A stretch of 35,332 bases of DNA. Origin: Gnetum montanum (Eukaryota > Streptophyta > Gnetopsida > Gnetales > Gnetaceae). The notes under the pieces are model-generated. The model ran no database searches and was not told the origin of the DNA. It saw only the letters and a program-made list of their open reading frames with translations. The DNA lies in assembly GCA_015680685.1 (NCBI GenBank), contig MNCI01001860.1:52459-87790 (forward strand), written 5' to 3'. Every line of letters starts with the position of its first letter. The first letter of the stretch is position 1. Shown here in pieces: positions 1 to 10,820 of this stretch. A program made the position numbers and the translations under genes.

Positions 1-139
1 TTTCCACAACATTTGGAACTTAGTTCATTGAGGTACATGTGTGGGGTTCTAGTAGAGAACCTTATCTCTAGGTTGAAATTTCACCTTTCTTATCCTAAGT
101 TCATGGCATTATTTACTAAATGCTTTGTGTACTTCATTC

Positions 140-990
140 AAGGACAGGGCCACCAATTAATTCTCATCTAGCATGTTAAGGTTGATCAACCTCTCTTTTT
201 TTTCTAGGATCAAGTTAAGGTTTAGGTCATAGGCTATTAAAAGTGTATAGGGCTCATATTGAATTAGAAGAGTTGGTAATTTTCCATACACTAGCTCATT
301 GGGAGAGTAGCCTATAGGAAGTTTCCATGTTGAGTGGTATGCCCAGAGGACATCATTAAGTTTTGTACTCTAGTCTCTCCTATATTTCCTAATTGTTCTT
401 ATTAATATTTTTATGATTTCCCTATTGGTAACCTTTGCTTTACCATTAGCTTGGGGGTGGTAGGGTGTTGTTAAGTTATGTTCAACCCCCAAGAATTGCA
501 TTAGCTTGCAAAAAGTATCACCTATAAAATGAGTACCATTATCAGAAATTAGTACACATGGCACTCCAAACCTATTTACAAAACTTTGTTGTAAAAACCA
601 TGCAGCATTGGAATATGTACAATTGGTGACAACTATTGTTTCTACCCATTTCATACAATAATCAACAATGACTATTTTGTTCACCTTTCCATTTGACATA
701 GGTGTGATGAGACTCATGAAGACTATGTCCCAAATGTTGAAGGGTTCCAATAGTTAGAGCCACTGGCAATATCCCTCCATTTAAGTGGTCATCCCACCAT
801 CTTGTTGATAGTGTTCACAAGAGTAGACAAATCAGTGGGCATCCCTAAAGATTGTTGGCCAATAGTACCCTATCATCAGGATTTTAATGATTCTGAATCT
901 CCCTACATAGTGGCCCCCACAAGGACCCTCATGAGCATTTTGGAGAACATGTAGTTGATCAGCATTAGGAACATACTAATGAACTAGGCC
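140..990 (-). pseudogene. Integrase (zinc-binding region, catalytic core, C-terminal start), degenerate
   Basis: This is the relic of the enzyme that inserts the cDNA copy into the host chromosome. The H2C2 region (about 990-760) reads HEGPCGGHY followed by a YYWP motif; the expected second cysteine of the CxxC pair appears lost (CEHY). An open stretch at 370-750 carries the catalytic core: a D in VIVDYCMKWVE, the second D in SDNGTHF, and E in a NGKAKVTNRE context. Below 370 the frame continues with AYHSTWKLPIGYSP and LVYGK, typical of the region after the core. Stops break the full frame. It follows RNase H directly, as expected in a gypsy pol. Confidence 0.85.
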
Positions 991-1227
991 ATCGAAGCAC
1001 ACCTTGTAAAGGTGTATGTTAATCTCCATGAAGCATTTGGCTTGATGAAGAAACTATTGTTTTTTCTAGTAGTCTAACTCTTGTGGCATCTCTTGAGTGA
1101 GAAGATAAGTAAGGATGCCATCATACCATTTTGGTTCAGTGGGCACTTGTTCATTTATTGCATTCACAAAGAGGAGTTCAATAGGAAATTGGTTAGAGAG
1201 TGGGCTCTCATATTTTTTGTTGTCCCA

Positions 1228-1461
1228 TCATACTTGAGATAAGTGATTAGCAACGACATTCTCCGTTCCTTTATGATCTATCTTTATAAGATCAAACTTC
1301 TGCAAGATCACCAACCACCATATGACATGAGGGCTCACCATTGCTTTATTCATTAAGAAGTGAATGACACTATTTTTAGTGTGCACAAAAACCTTATATC
1401 CAAGAACATAGTTCCTGAACTTCTCCAAAGCATACACCACAATCATCAACTCTTTATCCAT
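1228..1461 (-). pseudogene. RNase H domain of gypsy RT, fragment
   Basis: A 77-residue open stretch matches the RT-linked RNase H of Ty3/gypsy elements, which degrades the RNA of RNA-DNA hybrids during reverse transcription. Visible family blocks are DKELMIVVYALEKFRNYVLG, then VFVHTKNSVIHFLM, and a C-terminal KGTENVVANHLSQV where the family usually has ADHLSR. It continues the RT relic upstream, but a stop or frame change separates the two. Non-functional. Confidence 0.85.
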
Positions 1462-1489
1462 TATGGTGTAATTAATCTATGCATACACA

Positions 1490-2440
1490 ATGTTTTGGTT
1501 TGTGCAATGGATGTAATATGGATGTTTTTAATCATCTAATTGTGTAAGCATAGCTCCTAAGGTATAATTTGATGCATTTTTCATGATGTGAAATGGATGG
1601 GATCAATTAGATACTTGTAGAATTGGAGTCTCTACAAGCTTCTCCTTAAGTTTCTTGAATGCCTCTTTGCATTCCTTGGTCATATGAATGGAGCATCTTT
1701 CTTTGTGAGCTTGACTAAAAATTTCGCAATCTTATAGAAATTCTCTATGAATCACCAGTAGTATCCAGTGTGTCCATGGAATGATCAAACATCTTTAATG
1801 GTTTCTGGTTGATGGGTTATTCTTTGGATGACCCAAATCTTTTGAGTATTCACCTCAATCCCTACTTGAGAAATTATATGACCAACATAATGCCCTCCTA
1901 GATCATGAGATGGCTTTTTTTTCAATTAGGTCAAAGATATTTCTTCACGCATCTTTAAGCAATTACTCAAGGTAATTTAGGGCTTTCTTGAACATAGTAC
2001 CATAGGTGGAGAATGAATCCATGAAGATTTCCACCCTTCTACCAATCTTCTATTGAAAAATGCTCAAGACCAAGTGTTGGAAAGTTGTTGGGGCATTGCA
2101 TAGACCAAAGGGCATCTTATGATATGCAAATGTTCCTTAGGAACTTGTGAATGTTTTTTTGGCTTGATCCTTGGGCACAATGTATATTTGGTTATAGCTA
2201 CTATAACCATCTAGAAAGCTATAATAGCAATGCCCAGAAATAGTATCCAACACCTAGTCCACAAATGATAATGAAAACTGGTCTTTGAACATCGTCATGT
2301 TTAACAACATGAAATCATAATTACAAGTGGGCTAACCCACTCGCTATCTACAATTGGATAGATGAACCTCACCTTAAGGAGTTGTTTAGTTTCCTCTTTC
2401 ATGATCTATTTCAATTTGGGATTTAGCCATCACTATAGCT
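1490..2440 (-). pseudogene. Reverse transcriptase, degenerate
   Basis: The reverse complement reads, in order: VRFIYPIVDSEWVSP; KDQFSLSFVD; GHCYYSFLDGYSSYNQI; FAYHKMPFGLCNAPTTFQ (about 2085-2140); FMDSFSTYG (about 2005-2035); GHYVGHIISQVGIEV. These are consecutive Ty3/gypsy RT blocks. The catalytic FMDD/YVDD box is FMDS, so one of the two metal-binding aspartates is lost. Several in-frame stops and at least one frameshift are present. The FMDD-type box and GLCNAP motif fit the Athila group better than the Tat group. Confidence 0.85.
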
Positions 2441-2499
2441 ACCTATTTGGCTTCATAGCTAGATCAGTATAGATGTAATGCTAGCATATCCTATGATAA

Positions 2500-3134
2500 A
2501 TCCCTATGAGTTTAGGATATGACCTAGAAAAGGCTTTTGGACATTTGTTAATCACCTTCAACAACATCATTTTCTACTCAGAAGCAATGTTGGCATTAAT
2601 TATCACTAGCTTACCATTTTCTAGAAATACATATTTCATGCCAATAGGTAGAGTTTTCAACTCTTAGGGCTTTTGTTTAAAACTATCAAGAATTTCCAAC
2701 TCACCCCAATTGGTATCATTAGGCTCATCATTAGAGAGTTGATGATAAACTTGCTCTAGTTCATCCATGCCTTCAACATAGGCACAAGTTAGGCTCTTAG
2801 TAGGTTCCATGCAAAGTGTGTTGCTCTTAGAATCAGTTGTTAGTCATTAGGTTCCCTCCTATTTAATGGCTACTACAAACACGAAATTTTGGATTTCATA
2901 TTCTTCTACACACTATATGCATGCTTTAATTGATGTTCTTTTAATAGACTAGAGTTTCTACATACATTTGCATCCTATATCACTATACGCAATGCATGGA
3001 ACTCGCTTCCTCTCAATCCTTCTGAGTGCATTTTTCTTGAAAATTTTCATGGAAAGACCTATGATGCCCATTCACAAATTAATAATGTTGAAATAAGCCC
3101 TTTCCATAATGATTGGAAAGTCCCCTTGCAATTG
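2500..3134 (-). other. Protease-RT spacer of the left element, no gene resolved
   Basis: The stretch lies between the protease and RT relics. I see no long open frame or recognisable domain on either strand. It is presumably decayed polyprotein sequence, by position only. Confidence 0.5.
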
Positions 3135-3344
3135 TTAACTTTGATTGCTAAGAAATCGACAAGATATGATCATCCATAGATAGTGGTCATAATGTCCTCC
3201 ACTAGTCCCAAGGGAATAGTGATTGATGTTGCTCATCTTAAGAGGAGGTAGGTTCCAGGAATTGTATATTTCATGGGAAATTAGATTAACACTAGAATCG
3301 TAATCATGAAGAGCCTTGCATGGTTCATTTCCTATAATCTGCAA
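3135..3344 (-). pseudogene. Retroviral-type aspartic protease, degenerate
   Basis: A 69-residue open stretch contains ALHDYDSSVNLIS, which aligns with the plant gypsy active-site block of the form ALxDLGASVNLMP. The catalytic aspartate is present, but the following G-A is changed to D-S, so activity is unlikely. The position between gag and RT is right for protease, which would process the Gag-Pol polyprotein. Confidence 0.7.
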
Positions 3345-4269
3345 GTAGATGAGTGAATTTCCAGGATTAGCTCTTTTCTTGGGAAGGTTTCTAGCCTTGA
3401 TCTAATTAGATATAACATGAGTTAACATGATAGTGTGAATCTTGGGTGGTTTTTGGTTTGAAGATCTTTTGAAAGGAATGGATGTAGAGGATGAAGGAGA
3501 CATATGGTGACTAGCCTCATAAGTATGTGAGGGCATAGTAGGACTATTGGTTTAGAAGAATGATATTCTATGGGATTTAGGTTCCAAACCACTTGACTAA
3601 GGAGCTAGCTGTAAGTTAATAGCCTTGGTAGCATTACATTGTTATGGCTATGTAGGTATTTTGCCATGCATGCATGGAGTAGGCGATAATTAGGTTGATG
3701 GTGGAGGAACATGTGTTGAAGGATGAGGAGGATGATAAGGATATGAGGATTCTCCTCTAGGGGATGGAGAATGATTTTGGTAATAATCTAGAGGGTAGTA
3801 GTGATGTTGAAAAGAAGCATGATTGGAAGAGTCATGTAGAGACATGGATTGTTAAACATAATACTCATATGGATCTAGCTACATGTAAGGGTACTGCTAA
3901 CTTGGTGGGGGCATCCCCCATGATTTTGGGTGTTGCCACTAATGGTACTACTTGTACAGTTGTGATGGAGCTCCACTTGGATAATAATCCTATTATTGTT
4001 GGTGGAACTGCCTTAGGTTGCCTTAAGGATAAGGAAACTTTCTAGGTTCTTGTCTTTGTGCTAGTCTAGGATTGAGAGCATACATCCTAGATTCCTGTAA
4101 CTATGATACAATAGGGAAACATCCCTTGGGATGTTCATATTGGTAGATTTCAAACCCACCATCATCATTTGATTCTAACTTCAGAACCTCTTCTACTATT
4201 GTAGCCTTACCTTACCCCTTTGGTAGGCACATTTAACTTCTTTTCTTCTCTTGTGGTCATGATTACTAG
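3345..4269 (-). other. Gag C-terminal/protease linker of left element, decayed
   Basis: This lies between the recognisable gag block and protease of the minus-strand element. A plus-strand open frame at 3764-4045 (93 codons) is present but has no recognisable domain and is antisense to the element. No zinc knuckle could be resolved. Confidence 0.45.
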
Positions 4270-5770
4270 ATTGTTATTTAGATTCTTCTACAACTTTTAT
4301 TGTCATTTAAAATTTTTTATCTAAATATTTTCACATTTTATCAACCTTAGCCAAAATTTTAGACATAGATTTTTGAATTGGCAAGGTTTTTCACTACACC
4401 ACTTTATTAAGTGGTGCCTCCCCCTCATTGTCATAGAATCAAACTTTCCTTGTGTTGATGGAAGGGTCTTGGTTATACTCCTTAACACTTTCCTATTTTC
4501 TCAACTCATCTTCTTCTTTTATAACCTGCTCAATCAACCTTTGAATCTAATGAGCTCTTACTTCTAACAGTCTCCCTTGGGCATATACCCCAAGAGTTCT
4601 CCTTCTTTCGGATTGGAGCCCATCTATGATATGGTGAAGCTACTCCAGTTGAGAATAACCATGGCCAAGAAATCTATGCAAAAGGGAATAATACCTACCC
4701 ATGGTTGTGTCCAAGGGTTCATGTGATCCTTGTCATCAACCTTGGATTTTCTTTCTCAAATTGGACAGTTTGGAGTACATCTAATATTTTTCATTGAGTA
4801 GCTCAAGTATCATACTCCATCTACAAATTGATTTCATATACAAGAAGTGGTACCAAATTTTTTCTTTTTTTATGAGTTTCTTGGATAATAGCTTTAGGTT
4901 CTGCTAATCATTTTCCATGTTTTGCAAAGAATAGGTATTGTGAAAGACTTGAAGATGGGTATATGGATCTGAGTTATATTCCCCCTCAAATCTAGGGATA
5001 TTGTTCATATCCAACCACTTGATTCTATTATCTTTCACATGCCTGGTTGGAATCTAGACTACCTCTACAATGTTTAGCATGTTTCAAGTTGCAAGTAAAG
5101 GCTCATCATCATCATGATTTTGATGATACCTATGATGTTGCTTACTACCCTTTCATTTGTGGTAGGGCTTACAATAATTGTCCTACTGTTCATCTTCATC
5201 ATGGTCTCATACCCTATAGTTTCAATTAGATTTTGAGGAGGAAGAAGATGCAAATGAAGAGAAAAAAGATGGAGAAGGACTACCACATACACATTGTATG
5301 CCACCTCCTCTCTGCTTGTCATGACCATGATCATTAGGTTTTTTTTTCATCATGGTGCTTGTCTAAGCCCCTGCCTTGACTCCCACATTTGCTTGAACCT
5401 AGATTATTAATAGTAAACTATAGATTTAGGTTTAAGCCCCTTTCAGCAGAATCAAGGGGTGGAAAATCGACATGTTGAGAACCCCTAGAGGGAGGCTCAT
5501 CATTATCATCTTGCTTCAATAGGAACAAGGAATTGGTGAATTATTTTTCCTTCATAGCTTAATGTTGCTTCTCCTGGTGTCGATCTTGTTTATGTTGTGT
5601 TTTTGTGGGATGTCCAAACTCTTAAGAGTTTGGAGCAACATCCCAAGAATAGATTGGTCTAGAGGTAACACAACCTTACCCTCCATATCTCTCTACTATA
5701 GCTACTCATCCTAATGCAGGATGAAAGTGAATTTATATACAAACTCATCTAGATGAGTGTACACCACTTT
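4270..5770 (-). pseudogene. gag relic (retrotransposon gag domain), left element
   Basis: Gag forms the virus-like particle of an LTR retrotransposon. The reverse complement aligns with the plus-strand gag at 33756-35332 from about 5770 down to about 4270. Shared blocks include IKWLDMNNIPRFEGEYNSDP (about 5010), EPLDTTMGRYYSLLHR (about 4690), GHGYSQLE, HHIIDGLQSERRRTLG and YAQGRL (about 4560-4620), and RAHxIQRLIEQVIKEEDELRK (about 4500). Multiple stops, including within LRK-ES and near the QNLKLL block, make it non-functional. The alignment identifies the region and orients the element. Confidence 0.85.
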
Positions 5771-5847
5771 GAATTCTTAAGGCACTAGTGATTTTTGAAA
5801 TTTTGGATTAGAGAAAAATTTAGTGTGCTTAAATTATAATAATAATA

Positions 5848-5852
5848 TTTAT
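5848..5852. repeat. Probable target-site duplication, left copy (TTTAT)
   Basis: The five bases before the left LTR (TTTAT) match the five bases after the right LTR at 19723-19727 (ATTAT) at 4 of 5 positions. Gypsy elements make 5-bp duplications. The flank is AT-rich, so chance agreement is possible. Confidence 0.5.
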
Positions 5853-6388
5853 TGTACTAACCAAAATCATCGGTGTAAGGCTGGAAGAGAAAAACAAACA
5901 CTGAGGGATCACAGGATGGGTACAGCTGACCCTGCCTTCGCGTGAGGGCAAGATGGAAAAGAAAACGAAGGCAGAGTGCCTTGGATGGTCTGCATGTAAA
6001 TCAACCAAGGAATTCCCCAAACATAAGCTATGGCTTGCATTAGGGTTATCATAACTGATGTTTGAAATGTAATAGTGATGCACAAAATGAAAACAGATTG
6101 TATAAAAAATAGTATTGCAAACAAGATGTAAACTAAATGTAAAATAGAGTAAACAATGTAATGGAAGGGAAAATGAACTATATTGTATTACTTAGAAAGG
6201 GTATGCACCAGTCAAAGTGTAGCTATGCGTGTGGATGAAAAGTCAAGCGCCAAGCCCCAGGATGATGTGTTTCAAAAGTACTTGGATGCTAGGAGTCACA
6301 TGTGTTTGAGCATCCAAAGTTGCTGGTTAGTGCTTCCTAAGCTGTCAACCTTCAAAATTGCCAACCATATTTATGTGAATTGATAGGG

Positions 6389-6396
6389 TATTTATA
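6389..6396 (-). promoter_or_regulatory. LTR TATA box (TATAAATA), 3' LTR copy
   Basis: TATAAATA on the minus strand is identical in the other LTR at 18564-18571. It divides U3 (about 1.1 kb) from R/U5 (about 0.5 kb). In the 3' LTR it would drive transcription out of the element toward lower coordinates. Confidence 0.6.
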
Positions 6397-6824
6397 AGGT
6401 TTGGCTAGGCTTGGGTGCAGAATTCATATATGGAATCAACGACTGAGAGATGGACATGTGTGTGAGTTGGACGTGTGTGGGCAGGCTACGTTCTTGACTG
6501 GATGCATTGTATTTTACAAAGTGTGTTAGCTTACACAAGATAGCTTAAGCTCATGGAAGCACATAAAATTTCAAGCATAAGAGCTTAGTAAGGTTACAAA
6601 TGATGAAAATTTACAATGAAAATGATAATTTACAATAAGAGAGATTGACTCCGGCTCGCTTGAAACTTCTTGGTCTTTGAATCGACTGCTGCAGGATGTC
6701 AATTTAAGTGGTTTTGTGGCTGTTTGAGGCATCCCTCTTTCATCAAAGATTCCAGCGTGAGTTGATTTTGTCTTGGCATTTCCAAGGTGTGTTCTTGGCA
6801 TGCTTTTGACTAGGCGTGACCAAT

Positions 6825-7430
6825 ACTCACACTATCAGCATGACCTCAATGTGACCTCAGCATGAGTGAGCTAAAAATGACATATTTCACATCAAATTTT
6901 GATTTTTGAAGCCTATTTTTAAGTGAAATGATTGGCTAATTGTGTCTAACCCTGAGAATGAGTTGCAAGTCAAAAACTAAGCTTGAGAGTGACTTGTTTT
7001 GAGCCACTTTTGGAAGCTCACGTTGGACTCATGCTACCAGCGTGAGTGCAGCGTGACCACAATGTGAGCTACAAAAACTTGCAATTTTGGACTTGAAATC
7101 TGGAATTCTAGAGGTTGGAACTTGAAGTTGTCAACAATGAACCTTGTGGATGACTTGCATCCTTGAAATAAAATCATTTCGGCTCAATTTTGAGGCTCTC
7201 ATAGTTGCTCATGCTACACTCACGTTGGCAGTTTGACCTCAGTGTGACCATCAGTGTGAGTAAGAAAACTTGTGCAATTTGACCTAAAATTTGAACTCCG
7301 GAATGCTGAAACTTGGAATAGACCATAGTGGCCCTTGAGGATGGCTTGCACCTTCATATTAGACCATCTTTAACTTGATTTTGGAACTTTTGAAGTTTCT
7401 TACGTTGTACTCACACTGCCAGTGTGACCT
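6825..7430 (-). repeat. U3 tandem ~190-bp units with ACTCAC...GTGAGT palindromes (3' LTR)
   Basis: Near-palindromic sites start at 6825, 7027, 7218 and 7409, spaced 202, 191 and 191 bp. Sequence between them is recognisably repeated (for example AACTTGAAGTTG/AAACTTGGAATAG and GATGACTTGCA/GATGGCTTGCA). The site at 7411-7427 is a perfect 8+1+8 palindrome. The same layout is in the other LTR at 19035-19620. Confidence 0.75.
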
Positions 7431-7534
7431 TAGCATGAGCTACATGCCTTAGTCAAATTTTTGTCTACCAAAAGCTTAAGAGGCTCTATGTTGTTGTTGT
7501 TTCAAAGTGTTAGGCCAAAATTAGTGGTGTTTCA

Positions 7535-7550
7535 TTGGCCCCTCTTTGTT
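7535..7550 (-). promoter_or_regulatory. Polypurine tract of nested element
   Basis: The minus strand reads AACAAAGAGGGGCCAA immediately upstream of the 3' LTR start TGAAAC. A purine-rich tract here primes plus-strand cDNA synthesis. Its position fixes element polarity and the LTR edge. Confidence 0.85.
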
Positions 7551-8731
7551 GACATCTGGAGGAATCCACCTGAGAGGCATCAACAAAGAAGTACAAAACA
7601 CCGTGATCAACCAAGTACCAAGCATTATCCATTAGCCCCTGGCTGGATGTCATCGCACCATGTTCAAAAGTACATGGGATTGAGGAAGTGCAGTTGAAGA
7701 TGCAAGGGGATTAGTTGTAACTAGGAAAATCAAGAGTTGATAAAGGGTTATAATTGTTGTTGGAATTGTGGGAGAGGATTGCTCTCACATGAATAAGCCA
7801 TATCTTTAGTTCTTGTCGGATGTCGATTTTTTCAGCAAACTTGGAACCAAGACATAGGAAGTGCATTCTTTGGAGAAACGGGGCTCTTGTAGAGTGTTTA
7901 TAGGAGCCCGTTGTAAATAGCCAAAGCCACGTGATGATATGCTACATGATCACTTGAGACACGAGTGTAGCTGTTTTTCCAAGACAATTGCCTTCGCGCT
8001 TGGGGTTGGTATGAGAAGAGCCAATGGTCTTGTGATGTCAACAGGGTCATGTAGACATTTTTTCATGCATTTTCTCTTTGATCTTTTATTCTTTTATTCT
8101 TTATGTTTGTTTGTTTTCTTTTCTTTTTGGTTTTTTCTTTTTTTTTTCTTTTTTTTTCCTTTTTGTTTTTTTGTTCTTTTTGGAAGAGCTTGCTTTCAGT
8201 GCTATACTTGTGCTCATGCATTTGCATTTGTATCATGTACCATATACTATGCTTTACATTGCAACTTGCTTAGAGAATCACAGTGTGCAATAGTGTACCA
8301 AGAGTTTTGGGATGTGTATCAAGGGGGTGTAATTGAATAGGGTAAGGGGAACATGATGGGGAATAGGGAATGTATCAGGAGTGTACTTATGAATGGATTG
8401 GTTAACCTAGTTGCAGGCATTAGGAAGAATATCATACCTTGTTGTCATGATGAAGTGCATCTGTGCACAAATGCCTCAGGCATGTCATCCTGCAAACACA
8501 ACTCCAAGAAGATAAGAAAACCACAAATGAAACAGTTAACTAAGCACTTTAAACTTGAAAAAAACCAAGGAGATGGAGCCACCATGTGCAATTTCATAGT
8601 AGACAGGGTCATGAACAACATTAGCCTCATTTGGGTCCATGAGAAAAATTATGCAGCAAGTTTTTGTGGAATAGAGATAACCAATTGTAGCAACATATCT
8701 TTTCAAGTATTGCCTGGTTGTCGATGATGTC
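7551..8731 (-). other. Long 3' internal region of nested element
   Basis: This region lies between the tandem repeats downstream of integrase and the PPT. An extended 3' region is typical of Tat-lineage elements. It contains a T-rich pyrimidine tract on the plus strand (about 8078-8185). Two plus-strand open frames (7939-8340 and 8353-8727) are antisense and unlike any family I recognise; the first is largely the T-rich tract. Confidence 0.6.
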
Positions 8732-9060
8732 GCCAGTTTATAGTCTTAGCGGACTGTTGCGGGTTAGTTTCATGTCATAACCCTTTGGATGGTGCCAATT
8801 TAGCGTCGTAGCGGATGATGCAGTGCTAGTTTATAGTCGTAGCGGACTGTGAAGAGGAAAACCAGTTTATAGTCTTAGTTGACTCTGCATGCTAGTTTTA
8901 TGTCATGGCGTACAAGTGTGGCAGTTTAGTGTCATAATGGATGGAGCTCTATGGTGTCAGTTTATTGTCATGACTCCAAGACATTATGTGGTGCCAGTTT
9001 CAAGTCATAGCCCTAGGACCATTCTATGGTATTAGTTTTAGGTCATGATGCTAGGATCGT
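8732..9060 (-). repeat. 3' UTR tandem repeat array, ~10 degenerate units
   Basis: About ten degenerate units of roughly 30-38 bp follow the plus-strand pattern GCCAGTTTATAGTCRTAGCG plus a variable tail. Good copies begin near 8732, 8792, 8830, 8869, 8990 and 9029. The array directly follows the integrase C-terminus. Hypervariable tandem repeats in the 3' UTR are an established feature of plant Tat-lineage retrotransposons. Confidence 0.8.
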
Positions 9061-9084
9061 TACATACGTCAAGTTCATCAGACA

Positions 9085-10260
9085 TAGTATCATTTCAGGT
9101 ATAGGTGATTTGTAGGATTAGTGAATTTGTTCTCATCCAAGTCAGCAAGCTTGAATGCTTCATTATTGTATGCCTTGGTGACTAAGTAAGGCCCTTCCCA
9201 GTTAGTTGAGAATTTATCTGGATGGTCACAGATAGCCTTAAGGACTAGGTCTTCTTCTTAAATTGGGCACTTATGTAGATCATGTTTGTGTTGTTGCTGC
9301 TATTGTTTCTAGTACACTAGATCTGATCAAGTGTCTATACATGTTCCTCCTCCACCATTTCAAGGTTAGCAATGTGCAATTCATTGCTTTGGATTTCATC
9401 GACGAGGCCTGAGAGACCTATCCGCAATGAGGGAACTTGTAACTCTAAAGGTAAAACAACTTCAGATTCGTATACAAGACTATATGGAGTTTTACCTGTA
9501 GATGTTTAATGTGTTGTTCTATATGCCCATAATTCATAGACTAATTATTTGTGACATTGCCTCTTGCTTTGATTTAACATCTTTTTAAGCACCATGATGA
9601 TAGTTTTGTTTGTAGCCTCTACTTGACCATTGCTCTGTGGGTAGTAAGGTGACGAGAATGCATGTTTAATACCTAGGCTTTCATAGAAGCTTTTAGTATC
9701 TACACTGCTAAACTGTGGCCCATTTTCAGTAACGATGGTCATCGGAATACCAAAATGGATCACAATGTTTTCTACTATGAAATTGCAAACATGCTTAGAA
9801 GTGGTCTTTCTAAGGGAAATAGCTTCTACCCATTTTGTGAAGTATTCAGTTGCAATGATAATGAAGCTATGTCCTGCAGTGGATGATGGCATTATCAGTC
9901 CAATTAAGTCGAATCCCCATCTTTGAAATGGCCATGTGATTTGTGTTGTGTGCAATTTGTTAGGTGGCACATGTACTAGGTTACCATGCCTTTGGAAAAT
10001 GTCACATGTCTTGACCTTGGAGAACCAGTCGTACTCTATGTCCGGCTAGTAGTAGCCAAAGCTCCTCATCTTTATTACCATTGCTTTGGGTGCTATGTGC
10101 CCTCCACAAATTCCTTCATGGAATTTTTGTATAATTGTTTGACCGTCAATACTACTAACGCACATCAACAAAATGCTTTCATAGGATTTGCGACACAAGG
10201 TGTCTCCTATTAATGGATACTATCGAGAGCATTTTCGCACGACGTCTTTTTGAGCATTTG
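9085..10260 (-). pseudogene. Integrase of Tat-lineage element, degenerate
   Basis: This would insert the element cDNA. Above 9970 is the H2C2 region, IHKFHEG-like, with FHEGICGGH and CDIFQRHGN; the second cysteine of CxxC is replaced by F, and a stop interrupts YYxPD. The core is open at 9545-9970: D in WGFDLIG, TENGPQF where TDNG is expected, and E in NGQVEATNK. Below 9545 come GKTPYSLVYESE and VLPLE, and near 9100-9200 WEGPYLVTKAYNNEAFKLAD, the gypsy integrase C-terminal domain. Frameshifts and stops separate these blocks. The D-to-E change in the second catalytic position is a substitution in the DDE triad. Confidence 0.9.
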
Positions 10261-10282
10261 TCAAATGTTGTGGAGGTTCACT

Positions 10283-10820
10283 TCATAGAAGGTACTCTTT
10301 TATGTCATCGTACCATTCTATTGTGTGTGTTGTGCTAATGGATGCTATAGGCATTTCACCGAGAGCGTTGGTTATAGGTTCGACACAATTTTTTATAGAG
10401 CTAGGCAACGCATGGAACATTTCAGGTGTCATATTTAAGGCTAGTGTAGCAAGTGCATCGGCAATGGTGTTTTTGCTTCCAGTGACATGATGTATGTCCA
10501 TGTCTATTAACTTCTTTAGCAGATGTTTGATCAAGTCCAATATGGTTGCAAATGGAGAGATTTGCATGCATAAACTTCTATGACTTGATTAATGACCAAC
10601 TGTGAATCACCTCAAACTACAAGGCATTTGATTACTGAAGTCAATGCTGCTTGAAGACCTCTAAGAAGACCTTCATATTCTACCACGTTATTGGTACAAG
10701 GGAAGGTCAATCGGTAGGCGAAGGGTTGGATTTCTTTGGAGGGGTATGTTAAAATTGTTGTAGCACTTCCTCCTTGGGAAGTTGAAGCTCCATCAAAATA
10801 AAGGATCACCTCGTAGTTAT
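10283..10820 (-). pseudogene. Second, archaeal-type RNase H (aRNH), degenerate
   Basis: Motifs in order are YEVILYFDGAS with the first catalytic D, NNVVEYEGLLRGLQAAL with the catalytic E, GDSQLVINQV with the next D after an in-frame TGA near 10612, and IHHVTGSKNTIADALATLA near the C-terminus. A frameshift lies between 10567 and 10611. A second RNase H after the RT-linked one is a known hallmark of the plant Tat lineage, where it accompanies the native domain. It lies between the RT-RNase H and integrase relics. Confidence 0.9.

Larger units (their letters stand above)
1..5852 (-). mobile_element. Athila-like Ty3/gypsy retrotransposon, pol-to-leader part (left of nested insertion)
   Basis: Minus-strand coding order from high to low coordinates is leader, gag, protease, RT, RNase H, integrase, the Ty3/gypsy order. 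The gag aligns along its length with the plus-strand gag at 33651-35332, so both belong to one family. The 5' part of the element (leader, PBS, 5' LTR) resumes at 19723-20728 beyond a nested 13.87-kb element. The 3' LTR lies outside the window. Every domain carries stops or frameshifts, so the copy is dead. The Athila-like assignment rests on the tRNA-Asp type PBS of the relative and the GLCNAPTTFQ and FMDx RT motifs; it is an inference. Confidence 0.85.
5853..7534 (-). repeat. 3' LTR of nested Tat-lineage element
   Basis: This is a direct repeat of 18028-19722, read TG...CA on both strands. On the plus strand it starts TGTACTAACC and ends GTGGTGTTTCA; on the element strand it starts TGAAACACCAC. 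Ten differences, eight of them transitions, occur in the first 100 aligned plus-strand bases, so the insertion is old. The copy lacks about 36 bp present near 18627-18662 of the other LTR. The minus-strand TATA box TATAAATA lies at 6389-6396. The U3 part (6825-7430) contains tandem ~190-bp units with palindromes. Confidence 0.93.

Noticed and set aside
3764-4045. 93-codon plus-strand open frame as a gene
   Set aside because: It is antisense to the gag-protease linker of a decayed element, has no recognisable domain and no promoter or intron evidence.
5847-5852. LTR ending at the shared ATAAAT beyond the TG...CA termini
   Set aside because: The shared six bases are explained by an AT-rich target plus PBS spacer. 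TG...CA ends fit both strands and yield a near-matching 5-bp duplication.
7939-8340. 133-codon plus-strand open frame with apparent membrane segment
   Set aside because: The hydrophobic run is just the translation of a T-rich tract.
8353-8727. 124-codon plus-strand open frame as an accessory antisense gene
   Set aside because: It lies where Tat antisense ORFs can occur, but no domain, intron or related copy supports it here.
8732-9060. CRISPR-like array
   Set aside because: Units are degenerate and contiguous without distinct spacers, in a plant retrotransposon 3' UTR.
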